Of a stretch of DNA of 10,775 nucleotides, positions 1 through 5,937 are shown piece after piece. Origin of the DNA: Frankiales bacterium (GTDB lineage Bacteria; Actinomycetota; Actinomycetes; Mycobacteriales; SCTD01). The notes under the pieces are model-generated. The model saw only the letters and a program-made list of their open reading frames with translations, searched no databases and was not told the DNA's origin. Every line of letters begins with the position of its first letter. Within the stretch, counting starts at the first letter, position 1. The stretch spans positions 1 to 10,775 of the forward strand of contig JAOPWK010000148.1 in NCBI GenBank assembly GCA_025965735.1, in the 5' to 3' direction. Both the position numbers and the translations under genes were made by a program.

Positions 1-557
1 TCGGGGGCGGCCTCGGCGGGCTCGTCCGCGACCGGTGCCTCGGCGACCGGCTCCGGCGCCTGGAAGGTGACGGAGGTGGCGCGGCGGCTGCGGGTGCGCT
101 TCGCGGGCTTGTCCTCGACCGCGATCTCGGGCGGGACGTCGGCGGCGGCTGCCTCCTGGATGACCGGGTCGTCCTCGGCCGCGGCGACGACCGGCTCGCC
201 GGCCTCGAGCAGCGCTGCCTGAGCGGCGAGCTCCTCCTCGGTCAGCGGCACCTCCTCGGGCGCGGGCTCCGGTGCGACCTTCTTGGCAGCCCGCTTGCGC
301 GGTGCGGCGGCCTTCTTGGCGGGGGCCTTCCTGGCGGCCTTCTTCGCCGGCGCGGGCGCCTCGGCTGCCTCGTCCGTGACGACCGGGGCGTCGGCGCCCT
401 CGGCGAGGACCTCCGCGATCGGCGGCACGTCCGGAGTGTCGGTGGCGGCGGCGGGCGCGGCAGCGGCCTTGGTGGCGCGGCGGCGGCGGGGCGCCTTGGC
501 GGGCGGCTCCTCGGTGGAGGAGGTAGGGCTGTCGTTCTCGGTGGGCTCGTCGAGCAC
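1..557 (-). CDS. rne: N-terminal part of probable ribonuclease E/G (partial, runs off left edge)
   Basis: The 185 visible codons start at a GTG at 557, with GGAG (563-566) five bases upstream, and continue past position 1. The protein is low complexity: an acidic start (MLDEPTENDS), an RRRR block near residues 24-27, an Ala/Lys/Pro tract at about 67-95 with PAKKAA-like repeats, then acidic Ala/Glu/Pro sequence and another basic patch (KRTRSRR) near 153-159. No S1 or catalytic domain is visible, so the call rests on context. In actinobacteria the radical SAM/DUF2344 pair is usually followed by an rne/rng gene whose product has a long, charged, disordered N-terminal extension. RNase E is the single-strand endoribonuclease for mRNA turnover and rRNA processing. 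Such extensions are thought to contact RNA or partner proteins. An unrelated Ala/Lys-rich, histone H1-like protein is the main alternative. The coding frame is clear and the identity is moderately certain. Confidence 0.65.
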   Translation of the reverse strand, partial: MLDEPTENDSPTSSTEEPPAKAPRRRRATKAAAAPAAATDTPDVPPIAEVLAEGADAPVVTDEAAEAPAPAKKAARKAPAKKAAAPRKRAAKKVAPEPAPEEVPLTEEELAAQAALLEAGEPVVAAAEDDPVIQEAAAADVPPEIAVEDKPAKRTRSRRATSVTFQAPEPVAEAPVADEPAEAAP

Positions 558-661
558 CGGTTCTCCGTGTCCGGTCGGCGCGTGACGCGGTCGCACCGAC
601 CCGGCTGGGTGGTACCGGAGCCGGCCGGGTGGCCGACGCCGGAGAAGTCTGTGGTGCTCCC
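558..661 (-). promoter_or_regulatory. Structured leader between the DUF2344 gene and rne
   Basis: This 104-base gap on the minus strand can form two hairpins before the rne ribosome binding site. The first pairs 599-605 with 624-630 (7 bp perfect, 18-base loop). The second pairs 573-578 with 596-601 (6 bp) and encloses a small 579-582/586-589 stem with a 3-base loop. They share bases 599-601, so they are mutually exclusive. GGAG at 563-566 lies just downstream of the second stem. I see no TANNNT hexamer here and no U-run, so neither a promoter nor a classic terminator is evident. Leader-based autoregulation of rne is known in E. coli. Applying it here is inference. Confidence 0.3.
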
Positions 662-1462
662 CTAGCTCGGGGAGCCGGCGGCGACCTGCTCGAGGTCTGC
701 GCCTGCTCGCGTTGCCCCGGGGCCCTCGGGTGAGGGCCGATCGGGTGCGAGCGGATCGCTGACCTCGCCGGTCTCGGAGAGCGGCCCCTGCGCCAGCCGG
801 GTTGCCTGAGGGGGCATCGGCGGCGCGAGGTCGGCCACGGACCGGAGTCCGGAGAGGACGTCGTCGGGTCGGACAGCAGGCGTCACGTGCCGTACGACCA
901 CGGAGAGTGTCGCACAGTCCTGATCACCAGCGGCGCTCATGCGCACCACGGCCGCCCGCGCGTCGAGCGTGCGCAGGCCCTGCTTCATCAGCCGCTCGAC
1001 CGGGATCTCGGCGGCGGTGAGGAACTGCGACACCGCCTGCTGCGCCGTGTCGAGGCTGACGCCGGGCAGCAGGATCGACCAGTCCGAGGCCTCGATCCGG
1101 TCCGGCAGGTTCGAGCCGAGCGGCGCCTCGACCACCTCGGTGATGTCGATGCCGGCGGGGAGGCTCTCGTCCAGGGCCTGCTGCAGCCGTACGAGGTCGA
1201 CTCGCTCGGCCACGCTGATCTCGACGTACTCCGCCTCGCTCGCGACCCCCGTCGGCGCGGCGCCGACCCAGCTGATCTTGGGGTGCGGGCTGAAGCCGGC
1301 GCTGTAGGCCATCGGCACCTGCGCGCGCCGCAGCGCCCGCTCGAAGGCGCGGGCGATGTCGCGATGGCTGGTGAAGCGCAGCCGGCCGCGCTTGGTGTAG
1401 CGCAGCCGCAGCTTCTGGACCGGAGGCGGCGGGGGCGGGCCGGACGGGATGTTGCGGGCCAT
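662..1462 (-). CDS. TIGR03936 / DUF2344 family protein, partner of the radical SAM protein
   Basis: The 266-residue protein starts with an ATG placed directly after the TAG of the upstream radical SAM gene, with no spacer. No Shine-Dalgarno is visible, so translation is probably coupled. The family core begins around residue 16 with KLRLRYTKRGRLRFTSHRD, followed by AFERALRRAQVPMAYSAGFSPHPKISW, which is the recognisable DUF2344 signature (conserved HRD and GFSPHPK). The core runs to roughly residue 215. The last 50 or so residues are Pro/Ser/Gly-rich and look disordered. Six consecutive prolines sit at residues 9-14. The family almost always travels with a TIGR03960 radical SAM protein, and in some phyla the two are fused, so a joint modification reaction is likely. 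The substrate is unknown. The rne-adjacent position hints at RNA or ribosome metabolism, but that is inference. Confidence 0.88.
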   Translation of the reverse strand: MARNIPSGPPPPPPVQKLRLRYTKRGRLRFTSHRDIARAFERALRRAQVPMAYSAGFSPHPKISWVGAAPTGVASEAEYVEISVAERVDLVRLQQALDESLPAGIDITEVVEAPLGSNLPDRIEASDWSILLPGVSLDTAQQAVSQFLTAAEIPVERLMKQGLRTLDARAAVVRMSAAGDQDCATLSVVVRHVTPAVRPDDVLSGLRSVADLAPPMPPQATRLAQGPLSETGEVSDPLAPDRPSPEGPGATRAGADLEQVAAGSPS

Positions 1463-3385
1463 CTAGACGCTGAGCGGGTTCTTGACCACAGTGAGCGGCA
1501 GCAGGGTCTTGCCGGTCGGGCCGATCTGGATGTCGGTGCCCATCTGCGGGCAGACGCCGCAGTCGAAGCACGGGATCCAGCGGCAGTCGTCGAGGTCCTG
1601 CTCAGCGAGCGCGTCCTGCCAGTCGCTCCACAGCCACTCCTTGTCGAGGCCGGAGTCGAGGTGGTCCCAGGGCAGGACCTCGCTCTCCTCGCGCTCACGA
1701 GTCGTGTACCAGCTGACGTCGACGCCGACCTTGGTGGCCGCTTCCATCCAGCGCTCGTAGGAGAAGTGCTCGCTCCAGCCGTCGAAACGGCCGCCGTCGC
1801 GCCACACCTGCTCGATGACGGCGCCGATGCGGCGGTCGCCACGGCTGAGCAGTCCTTCGACGATGCCGGGCTTGCCGTCGTGGTAGCGGTAGCCGATCGC
1901 CTTGGCCGTGCTGCGGTCGTCGTTGATGGCGTTGCGCAGCAGCTTGAGCCGGCGGTCGGTCGTCTCGTGGTCGAGCTGGCTGGCCCACTGGAACGGCGTG
2001 TGCGGCTTGGGCACGAAGCCGCCGATGCTCACGGTGCAGCGCACATCGCGGGTGCCGGTGGCCTGGCGGCCCGCCCGGATGACATCTCTTGCCATCTCGG
2101 CGATCTCGAGGACGTCCTCATCGGTCTCGGTCGGGAGGCCGACCATGAAGTAGAGCTTCACCTGCCGCCAGCCGGCGCTGTACGCGGCGGTCACGGTGTC
2201 GACGAGGTCCTGCTTGCTGACCATCTTGTTGATGACCTTGCGCAGCCGCTCGGACCCGCCCTCGGGCGCGAACGTCAGGCCGGAGCGCCGGCCGTTCCTG
2301 CTGAGCTCCTGCGCGAGGTCGATGTTGAAGGCGTCCACGCGGGTGCTCGGCAGGGACAGGCTGGTCTGGGTGCCCTCGTACCGGTCGGCGAGGCCCTTGG
2401 CGACCTCGCCGATCTCAGAGTGGTCCGCGCTGCTCAGGCTGAGGAGCCCGACCTCCTCGTAGCCGGTCGCCTCGAGGCCGGTCTTCACCATCTCGCCGAT
2501 GCCGGTGAGCGAGCGCTCGCGCACCGGGCGCGTGATCATCCCGGCCTGGCAGAAGCGGCAGCCGCGGGTACAGCCGCGGAAGATCTCGACGCTCATCCGC
2601 TCGTGCACGGTCTCCGCCAGCGGCACCAGCGGCTGCTTGGGGTAGGGCCACTCGTCGAGGTCCATCACGGTGCGCTTGTGCACCCGGAACGGCACGTCGG
2701 GACGGTTCGGCACGACGCGCGCGATGCGGCCGTCCGGCAGGTAGTCGACGTCGTAGAAGCGCGGCACGTAGACGCCGCCGGCTCGCGCCAGCCGCAGGAG
2801 GGTCTCCTCGCGGTCGGCGCCGTCGAGCTTGGCCTGCCGGATGACCGCGGTCATCTCCAGGACGGCCTGCTCGCCGTCGCCGAGCACCGCGGCGTCGAGG
2901 AAGTCGGCGATCGGCTCCGGGTTGAAGGCGGCGTGCCCTCCGGCCAGCACGATCGGGTGGCTCTCGTCGCGGTCGCGGGCGTGCAGCGGGATCCCGGCGA
3001 GGTCGAGCGCCTCGATCATGTTCGTGTAGCCGAGCTCGGTGGAGAAGCTGATCCCGAGGACGTCGAAGTCCTTCACCGGGCGGTGCCCGTCGACCGTGAA
3101 CTGCGGGACGCCCGCCTCGCGCATCTTGGCCGCCATGTCCGGCCACACGCTGTAGGTCCGCTCCGCGAGGGTGCGCGGCTGCTCGTTGAGCACCTCGTAC
3201 AGGATCATGACGCCCTGGTTCGGCAGGCCGACCTCGTACGCGTCCGGGTACATCAGCGCCCAGCGGACGTCGGTCTCGTCCCAGTCCTTGACCTGGCTGT
3301 TGAGCTCGCCGCCGACGTACTGGATCGGCTTGCTGACGGTGGGCAGCAGCGGCTCGAGGCGGGGGAACAGGCTCTCGACGGGCAT
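1463..3385 (-). CDS. B12-binding-like / radical SAM protein, TIGR03960 family
   Basis: The 640-residue protein starts at MPVESLFPRLEPLLPTV. The frame stays open upstream to 3778, but that extension runs through the repeat elements and has no family character, so the ATG at 3385 is chosen. Residues about 35-235 form the cobalamin-binding-like N-terminal domain (GISFSTELGYTNM, VLAGGHAAFNPEPIADF). Residues about 260-480 form the radical SAM barrel, with the 4Fe-4S motif C272-x3-C276-x2-C279 in FRGCTRGCRFCQAG. Downstream are SLPSTRVD and FAPEGGSERLRKVINK, which are typical of the family. The C-terminus has a second cysteine group, C601, C606, C609 and C612 (PCFDCGVCPQ), which could hold an auxiliary cluster. 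The likely chemistry is S-adenosylmethionine cleavage to a 5'-deoxyadenosyl radical. The substrate is not known. The gene is directly joined to the DUF2344 partner downstream. Confidence 0.93.
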   Translation of the reverse strand: MPVESLFPRLEPLLPTVSKPIQYVGGELNSQVKDWDETDVRWALMYPDAYEVGLPNQGVMILYEVLNEQPRTLAERTYSVWPDMAAKMREAGVPQFTVDGHRPVKDFDVLGISFSTELGYTNMIEALDLAGIPLHARDRDESHPIVLAGGHAAFNPEPIADFLDAAVLGDGEQAVLEMTAVIRQAKLDGADREETLLRLARAGGVYVPRFYDVDYLPDGRIARVVPNRPDVPFRVHKRTVMDLDEWPYPKQPLVPLAETVHERMSVEIFRGCTRGCRFCQAGMITRPVRERSLTGIGEMVKTGLEATGYEEVGLLSLSSADHSEIGEVAKGLADRYEGTQTSLSLPSTRVDAFNIDLAQELSRNGRRSGLTFAPEGGSERLRKVINKMVSKQDLVDTVTAAYSAGWRQVKLYFMVGLPTETDEDVLEIAEMARDVIRAGRQATGTRDVRCTVSIGGFVPKPHTPFQWASQLDHETTDRRLKLLRNAINDDRSTAKAIGYRYHDGKPGIVEGLLSRGDRRIGAVIEQVWRDGGRFDGWSEHFSYERWMEAATKVGVDVSWYTTREREESEVLPWDHLDSGLDKEWLWSDWQDALAEQDLDDCRWIPCFDCGVCPQMGTDIQIGPTGKTLLPLTVVKNPLSV

Positions 3386-3392
3386 GGGGGCA

Positions 3393-3398
3393 AGGGTA
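3393..3398 (-). promoter_or_regulatory. Candidate -10 element for a leaderless radical SAM transcript
   Basis: On the minus strand TACCCT (TANNNT form) ends seven bases before the ATG at 3385. A transcript starting about 7 bases after the hexamer would begin at or next to the A of the ATG. There is no Shine-Dalgarno before this start, as expected for a leaderless mRNA, which is common in actinobacteria. No good -35 hexamer is visible at 17-19 bases upstream. Confidence 0.4.
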
Positions 3399-3434
3399 GG
3401 CGCGCCGGGCCGACCTCCGCGCCCCGCCGCCGCT

Positions 3435-3504
3435 GATCTTCTGCCGCACGTCCTCGTCCGAGCCACGCCGGCGCGTTCGGTCCAGCTCCGTGCGGCAGGT
3501 GATC
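3435..3504 (+). repeat. 70-bp palindromic element, copy 1
   Basis: The element starts GATCTTCTGCCGCACG and ends CGTGCGGCAGGTGATC. These 16-base ends are inverted repeats of each other with two mismatches. The central 8 bases, CGCCGGCG (3466-3473), are a perfect palindrome placed exactly at the midpoint of the 70 bp. Folding base i on base 71-i gives 21 Watson-Crick pairs of 35 by hand count. It is 60/70 identical to copy 2 in the same orientation, with no gaps. It lies 49 bp upstream of the radical SAM start, in a divergent intergenic region. Confidence 0.85.
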
Positions 3505-3521
3505 GCCACCTTGGCCGCCGC

Positions 3522-3535
3522 GTGCGGCGCCGCAC
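3522..3535. repeat. 14-bp perfect palindrome between copies 1 and 2
   Basis: GTGCGGCGCCGCAC is a perfect palindrome in the 42-bp spacer between the first two 70-bp elements. It reuses the GTGCGGC/GCCGCAC half-site found in their outer arms, here placed back to back. It could be a joined remnant of two arm ends or an extra binding site. A chance origin in GC-rich DNA cannot be excluded. Confidence 0.6.
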
Positions 3536-3546
3536 CCGACACCGCC

Positions 3547-3616
3547 GATCTTCTGCCGCACGTTCCCGTACGAGCCACGCCGGCGCGTTCCGTACGACGC
3601 CGTGCGGCGGGTGAAC
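3547..3616 (+). repeat. 70-bp palindromic element, copy 2
   Basis: This copy has the same length and orientation as copy 1, with 10 substitutions and no indels. Arms are GATCTTCTGCCGCACG and CGTGCGGCGGGTGAAC. The centre CGCCGGCG (3578-3585) is again at the exact midpoint. It has an additional perfect 6-bp inner stem, CGTACG at 3567-3572 and 3592-3597, that copy 1 lacks. By hand count 23 of 35 symmetric positions are Watson-Crick pairs, with four G-U pairs. It ends 65 bp before the ATG of the plus-strand gene, so it lies in that gene's upstream region. Start to start, copies 1 and 2 are 112 bp apart. Confidence 0.85.
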
Positions 3617-3681
3617 GCCCATGTTCCACAGAAGGCGGTACGCGGCTGGCGCGCGGGCAGGGCCTCCCATCCAGTGACGGC

Positions 3682-4635
3682 ATGACGGCGGCAGCGGCAC
3701 TGGGCGACAGCACCGGCGGGGTCTGGACCCGGCGACAGGCGCTCGCGGTGATGACGCCGGGCCGGGTGCACACGGCACTGCGGCGCGGCGAGTGGCAGGT
3801 CCTGTGGCCGGCGGTCTTCACCGACGCAGGGCACGTGCCGGACCACGATCAGCGGGCGTGGGCCGCGGCTCTTGCAGGCGGCCGAGGTGCGGTGGCAGCG
3901 GGTCGCACCGCCGCACGCGTCCACGGGATGGTCCTGATCGACGACCAGGACCCCGCCACCGGGACGCAGGAGCACCTGGTCGACGACGTCGCGCTGCCGG
4001 TGGCCCGGCCGGCGCTCGCGCAGGGCCAGCGACGGCTGCTGCGGCACGGGCGCCGCGGGGTCGACGTGGCCGGGCTCCCGTCAGGGCTGCTCGTCGCGTC
4101 GGTCGAGCAGACGGTCGGGGACTGCGCACGACTGCTCGCCACCGACGCGCTGGTCTGCCTGCTGGACGACCTGCTGCACCGGGAGGTGCTGACGCTGGAG
4201 CAGCTCGACGCGCTGGCGCGGCAGCGACGGTGGGAGCCAGGCGGGCCGGCGCTGCGGCAGGCCCTGAGCCGGGCGGACGGCCGCAGCGAGTCGCCTGCGG
4301 AGACGCTGGCCCGCCTGCTGCTCCTCCCCGTCCTACCTGGGCTCGTCCCGCAGCACCGGCTGACCGATCAGCGAGGGTGGGTCCTGGCGCGGTTCGACCT
4401 CGCGGATCCCGCGCTGCGACTGGCCGTGGAGGCCGACGGCAGCACGCACCGCGGGGATCGCTCGGCGGCCAAGGACCAGCGGCGCGACCGCCGCTCCGAC
4501 GCGCTCGGCTGGCGCACCGAGCGCTGCACCTGGTGGGACCTGCGGCGTGGGCACCAGGTGCTGCGCGCCCGCGTGCTGCACGGCGCGCGAGAGCAGATCC
4601 GCCGGCACCGCCTCCCGTACGCCCTCCCTGCCTAG
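3682..4635 (+). CDS. AbiEi-like winged-helix / DUF559 (Vsr-like nuclease fold) fusion protein
   Basis: The protein has 317 residues from the ATG at 3682. The frame is open back to 3490, but that stretch would translate the repeat elements, so it is rejected. Residues about 12-50 (GGVWTRRQALAVMTPGRVHTALRRGEW, then VFTDAG) match the AbiEi-type winged-helix antitoxin domain common in actinobacterial proteins. Residues about 203-300 resemble DUF559, a PD-(D/E)XK/Vsr-like fold: ESPAETLARLLL, Q224, FDLADPALRLAVEADGSTH (D239, E250, D252, H256), then a conserved Trp near 284-285 (CTWWDL). Nuclease activity is inferred, not shown. No partner toxin gene (AbiEii nucleotidyltransferase) is adjacent. It is the only plus-strand gene, set between two conserved minus-strand blocks and bracketed by 70-bp palindromes, so it looks like an accessory insertion. 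I see no Shine-Dalgarno or clear -10. The start is the least certain part. Confidence 0.85.
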   Translation: MTAAAALGDSTGGVWTRRQALAVMTPGRVHTALRRGEWQVLWPAVFTDAGHVPDHDQRAWAAALAGGRGAVAAGRTAARVHGMVLIDDQDPATGTQEHLVDDVALPVARPALAQGQRRLLRHGRRGVDVAGLPSGLLVASVEQTVGDCARLLATDALVCLLDDLLHREVLTLEQLDALARQRRWEPGGPALRQALSRADGRSESPAETLARLLLLPVLPGLVPQHRLTDQRGWVLARFDLADPALRLAVEADGSTHRGDRSAAKDQRRDRRSDALGWRTERCTWWDLRRGHQVLRARVLHGAREQIRRHRLPYALPA

Positions 4636-4661
4636 CCGCGCGAAGGTCGTGCTGGCCCGAC

Positions 4662-4731
4662 GATCACCTGGGGCACGTGTTGCGTTGACGACACGCGCGT
4701 GTCGGCGCACAGGTACGTGCGGCAGGAGATC
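4662..4731 (-). repeat. 70-bp palindromic element, copy 3 (inverted, diverged core)
   Basis: This copy is again exactly 70 bp, in the opposite orientation to copies 1 and 2. Its ends are GATCACCTGGGGCACG and CGTGCGGCAGGAGATC, complementary at 13 of 16 positions. The flanking CGAC (4658-4661) and GTCG (4732-4735) extend the pairing four more bases each side. The core differs in sequence from the other copies but holds a longer perfect palindrome, GACACGCGCGTGTC (4690-4703), centred exactly on the element midpoint. By hand count 23 of 35 positions pair. Ungapped identity to reverse-complemented copy 1 is about 38/70, almost all in the arms. It lies between the convergent ends of the plus-strand gene (stop 4635) and rodA (stop 4750), where a hairpin could also end transcription from both sides. 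There is no T-run. Confidence 0.75.
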
Positions 4732-4749
4732 GTCGCCGCGGCGGCGGCG

Positions 4750-5937
4750 TCAGAGGTCGCGGGACCTCAGGTGGACGTTCTGGAGCAGCCCGACGGCCAC
4801 CAGGTTGGCGAACATGGCTGACCCGCCGTAGGACACGAACGGCAGCGGGAGCCCGGTCACCGGCATGATCCCGAGCGTCATCCCGACGTTGACGAAGCTC
4901 TGGAACGCGAACCAGCAGACGACGCCCGCCGCCACGAGGCGGCCGAAGGCGTCCTTGGACCGCGACGCGATGCGCAGGCCGCGCCACAGCACGACGCCGA
5001 GCAGGCCGAGCAGCAGCGAGCCGCCGAGCAGGCCGAGCTCCTCCCCCGCGACGGTGAAGATGAAGTCGGTCTGCTGCTCCGGGATGAACCGGCCGTTGGT
5101 CTGCGTCCCCTGGAACAGCCCCTTGCCGTCCAGGCCGCCGGAGCCGATCGCGATGCGCGCCTGGTTGGTGTTGTAGCCGACGCCCTGCGGGTCCAGCGCC
5201 GGGTTGGCGAACGCCGCGAAGCGGTCCACCTGGTAGTCGTCGAGCACGCCGAGCTGCACCGCCGCCACGGACACCAGCGCGCCAGCCGCGATCAGCCCGA
5301 CGATCCATCTCGCCGGCGCACCGGACAGCGCGAGCACCCCCAGCACGATGAACACCAGGACGAGCACCGTGCCGAGGTCCGGCTGCAGCATCACCAGCGC
5401 CATGGGCACCGCCGCGAGCAGCAGCACCATCACGACGTCGCCGTCGCGTGGCCCGTCCTCGCCGTCGCGCTGCTCCGCCAGCAGCATCGCCATGCCGACG
5501 ACGAGCGCGACCTTCGCGACCTCGGACGGCTGCACCTGGAAGCCGCCGCCGAGCACGATCCAGGAGTGCGCGCCGTTGATGGTCTTGCCCAGCGGCGACA
5601 GCACGGCGATCAGCCCGAGGCACGAGAGGACGTAGATGACCGGGGCGTACGCGCGCAGCGACCGGTAGTCGACCAGCGCCGCGACGCTGGCCAGCGCCAG
5701 GCCTATCGCGGCGTTGATGAGGTGCCGCTTGAGGAACGCCGTCGGGTCCAGGTCCGCGTCGAGCATGCGCTGCCGGGTGGCGGACCAGACCAGCAGCGAG
5801 CCCAGCCCGACGAGGCCGGCGACGGCGAGCGCGAGCAGCCAGTCGAGCCGCCACAGCGGGGAGTCGACGCCCATGGACCGCTCGCGGAGTCCGGCGTCCC
5901 GGCGGCGCAGGTGCACCGAGCCGCCGTAGCTGCTCAC
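4750..5937 (-). CDS. rodA: RodA, SEDS-family peptidoglycan glycosyltransferase
   Basis: RodA polymerises lipid II into glycan strands in the membrane and pairs with PBP2 in the elongasome. The 395-residue product has about ten hydrophobic helices and the SEDS signatures: NGAHSWI (W126), QPSE (136-139), QPDLGT (185-190), PEQQTDFIFTVAGEELGLLGG with the catalytic-type Asp at D291, and the C-terminal MPVTGLPLPFVSYGGS (358-373). The GTG start at 5937 overlaps the mrdA stop as GTGA, and GAAGGTGG lies just upstream as a ribosome binding site. M22 (ATG at 5874) is a possible alternative because residues 1-21 are polar and not conserved in character. Length fits the family. FtsW is the alternative within the fold, but the mreBCD-mrdA context supports RodA. 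Confidence 0.95.
   Translation of the reverse strand: MSSYGGSVHLRRRDAGLRERSMGVDSPLWRLDWLLALAVAGLVGLGSLLVWSATRQRMLDADLDPTAFLKRHLINAAIGLALASVAALVDYRSLRAYAPVIYVLSCLGLIAVLSPLGKTINGAHSWIVLGGGFQVQPSEVAKVALVVGMAMLLAEQRDGEDGPRDGDVVMVLLLAAVPMALVMLQPDLGTVLVLVFIVLGVLALSGAPARWIVGLIAAGALVSVAAVQLGVLDDYQVDRFAAFANPALDPQGVGYNTNQARIAIGSGGLDGKGLFQGTQTNGRFIPEQQTDFIFTVAGEELGLLGGSLLLGLLGVVLWRGLRIASRSKDAFGRLVAAGVVCWFAFQSFVNVGMTLGIMPVTGLPLPFVSYGGSAMFANLVAVGLLQNVHLRSRDL

Noticed and set aside
887..3436. An 849-codon open frame on the plus strand opposite the radical SAM and DUF2344 genes
   Set aside because: It is antisense to two well-recognised genes. Its His/Val/Asp/Arg/Leu-rich composition is what G/C-rich third positions give in the opposite frame, and no family motif is present.
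3435..3616. A CRISPR-like array from the two similar repeat units with a spacer between them
   Set aside because: There are only two units at 86% identity with a palindromic 42-bp spacer, the third unit is inverted 1 kb away, and no cas genes are present.
3490..3681. A 64-codon N-terminal extension of the plus-strand gene starting at 3490
   Set aside because: It would translate the end of palindrome copy 1 and all of copy 2. The winged-helix domain starts normally after the ATG at 3682.
3386..3778. A 131-codon N-terminal extension of the radical SAM gene
   Set aside because: It covers both upstream palindromes and has no family character. Its ERAGVARTxTCGRRSA repeats are just translations of the 70-bp elements. 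They did help to expose the repeats.
3682..4635. A full insertion sequence or transposon using the palindromes as terminal repeats
   Set aside because: The enclosed protein shows no transposase (DDE, HUH or serine recombinase) motifs, and I see no clear target-site duplication outside copies 1 and 3.
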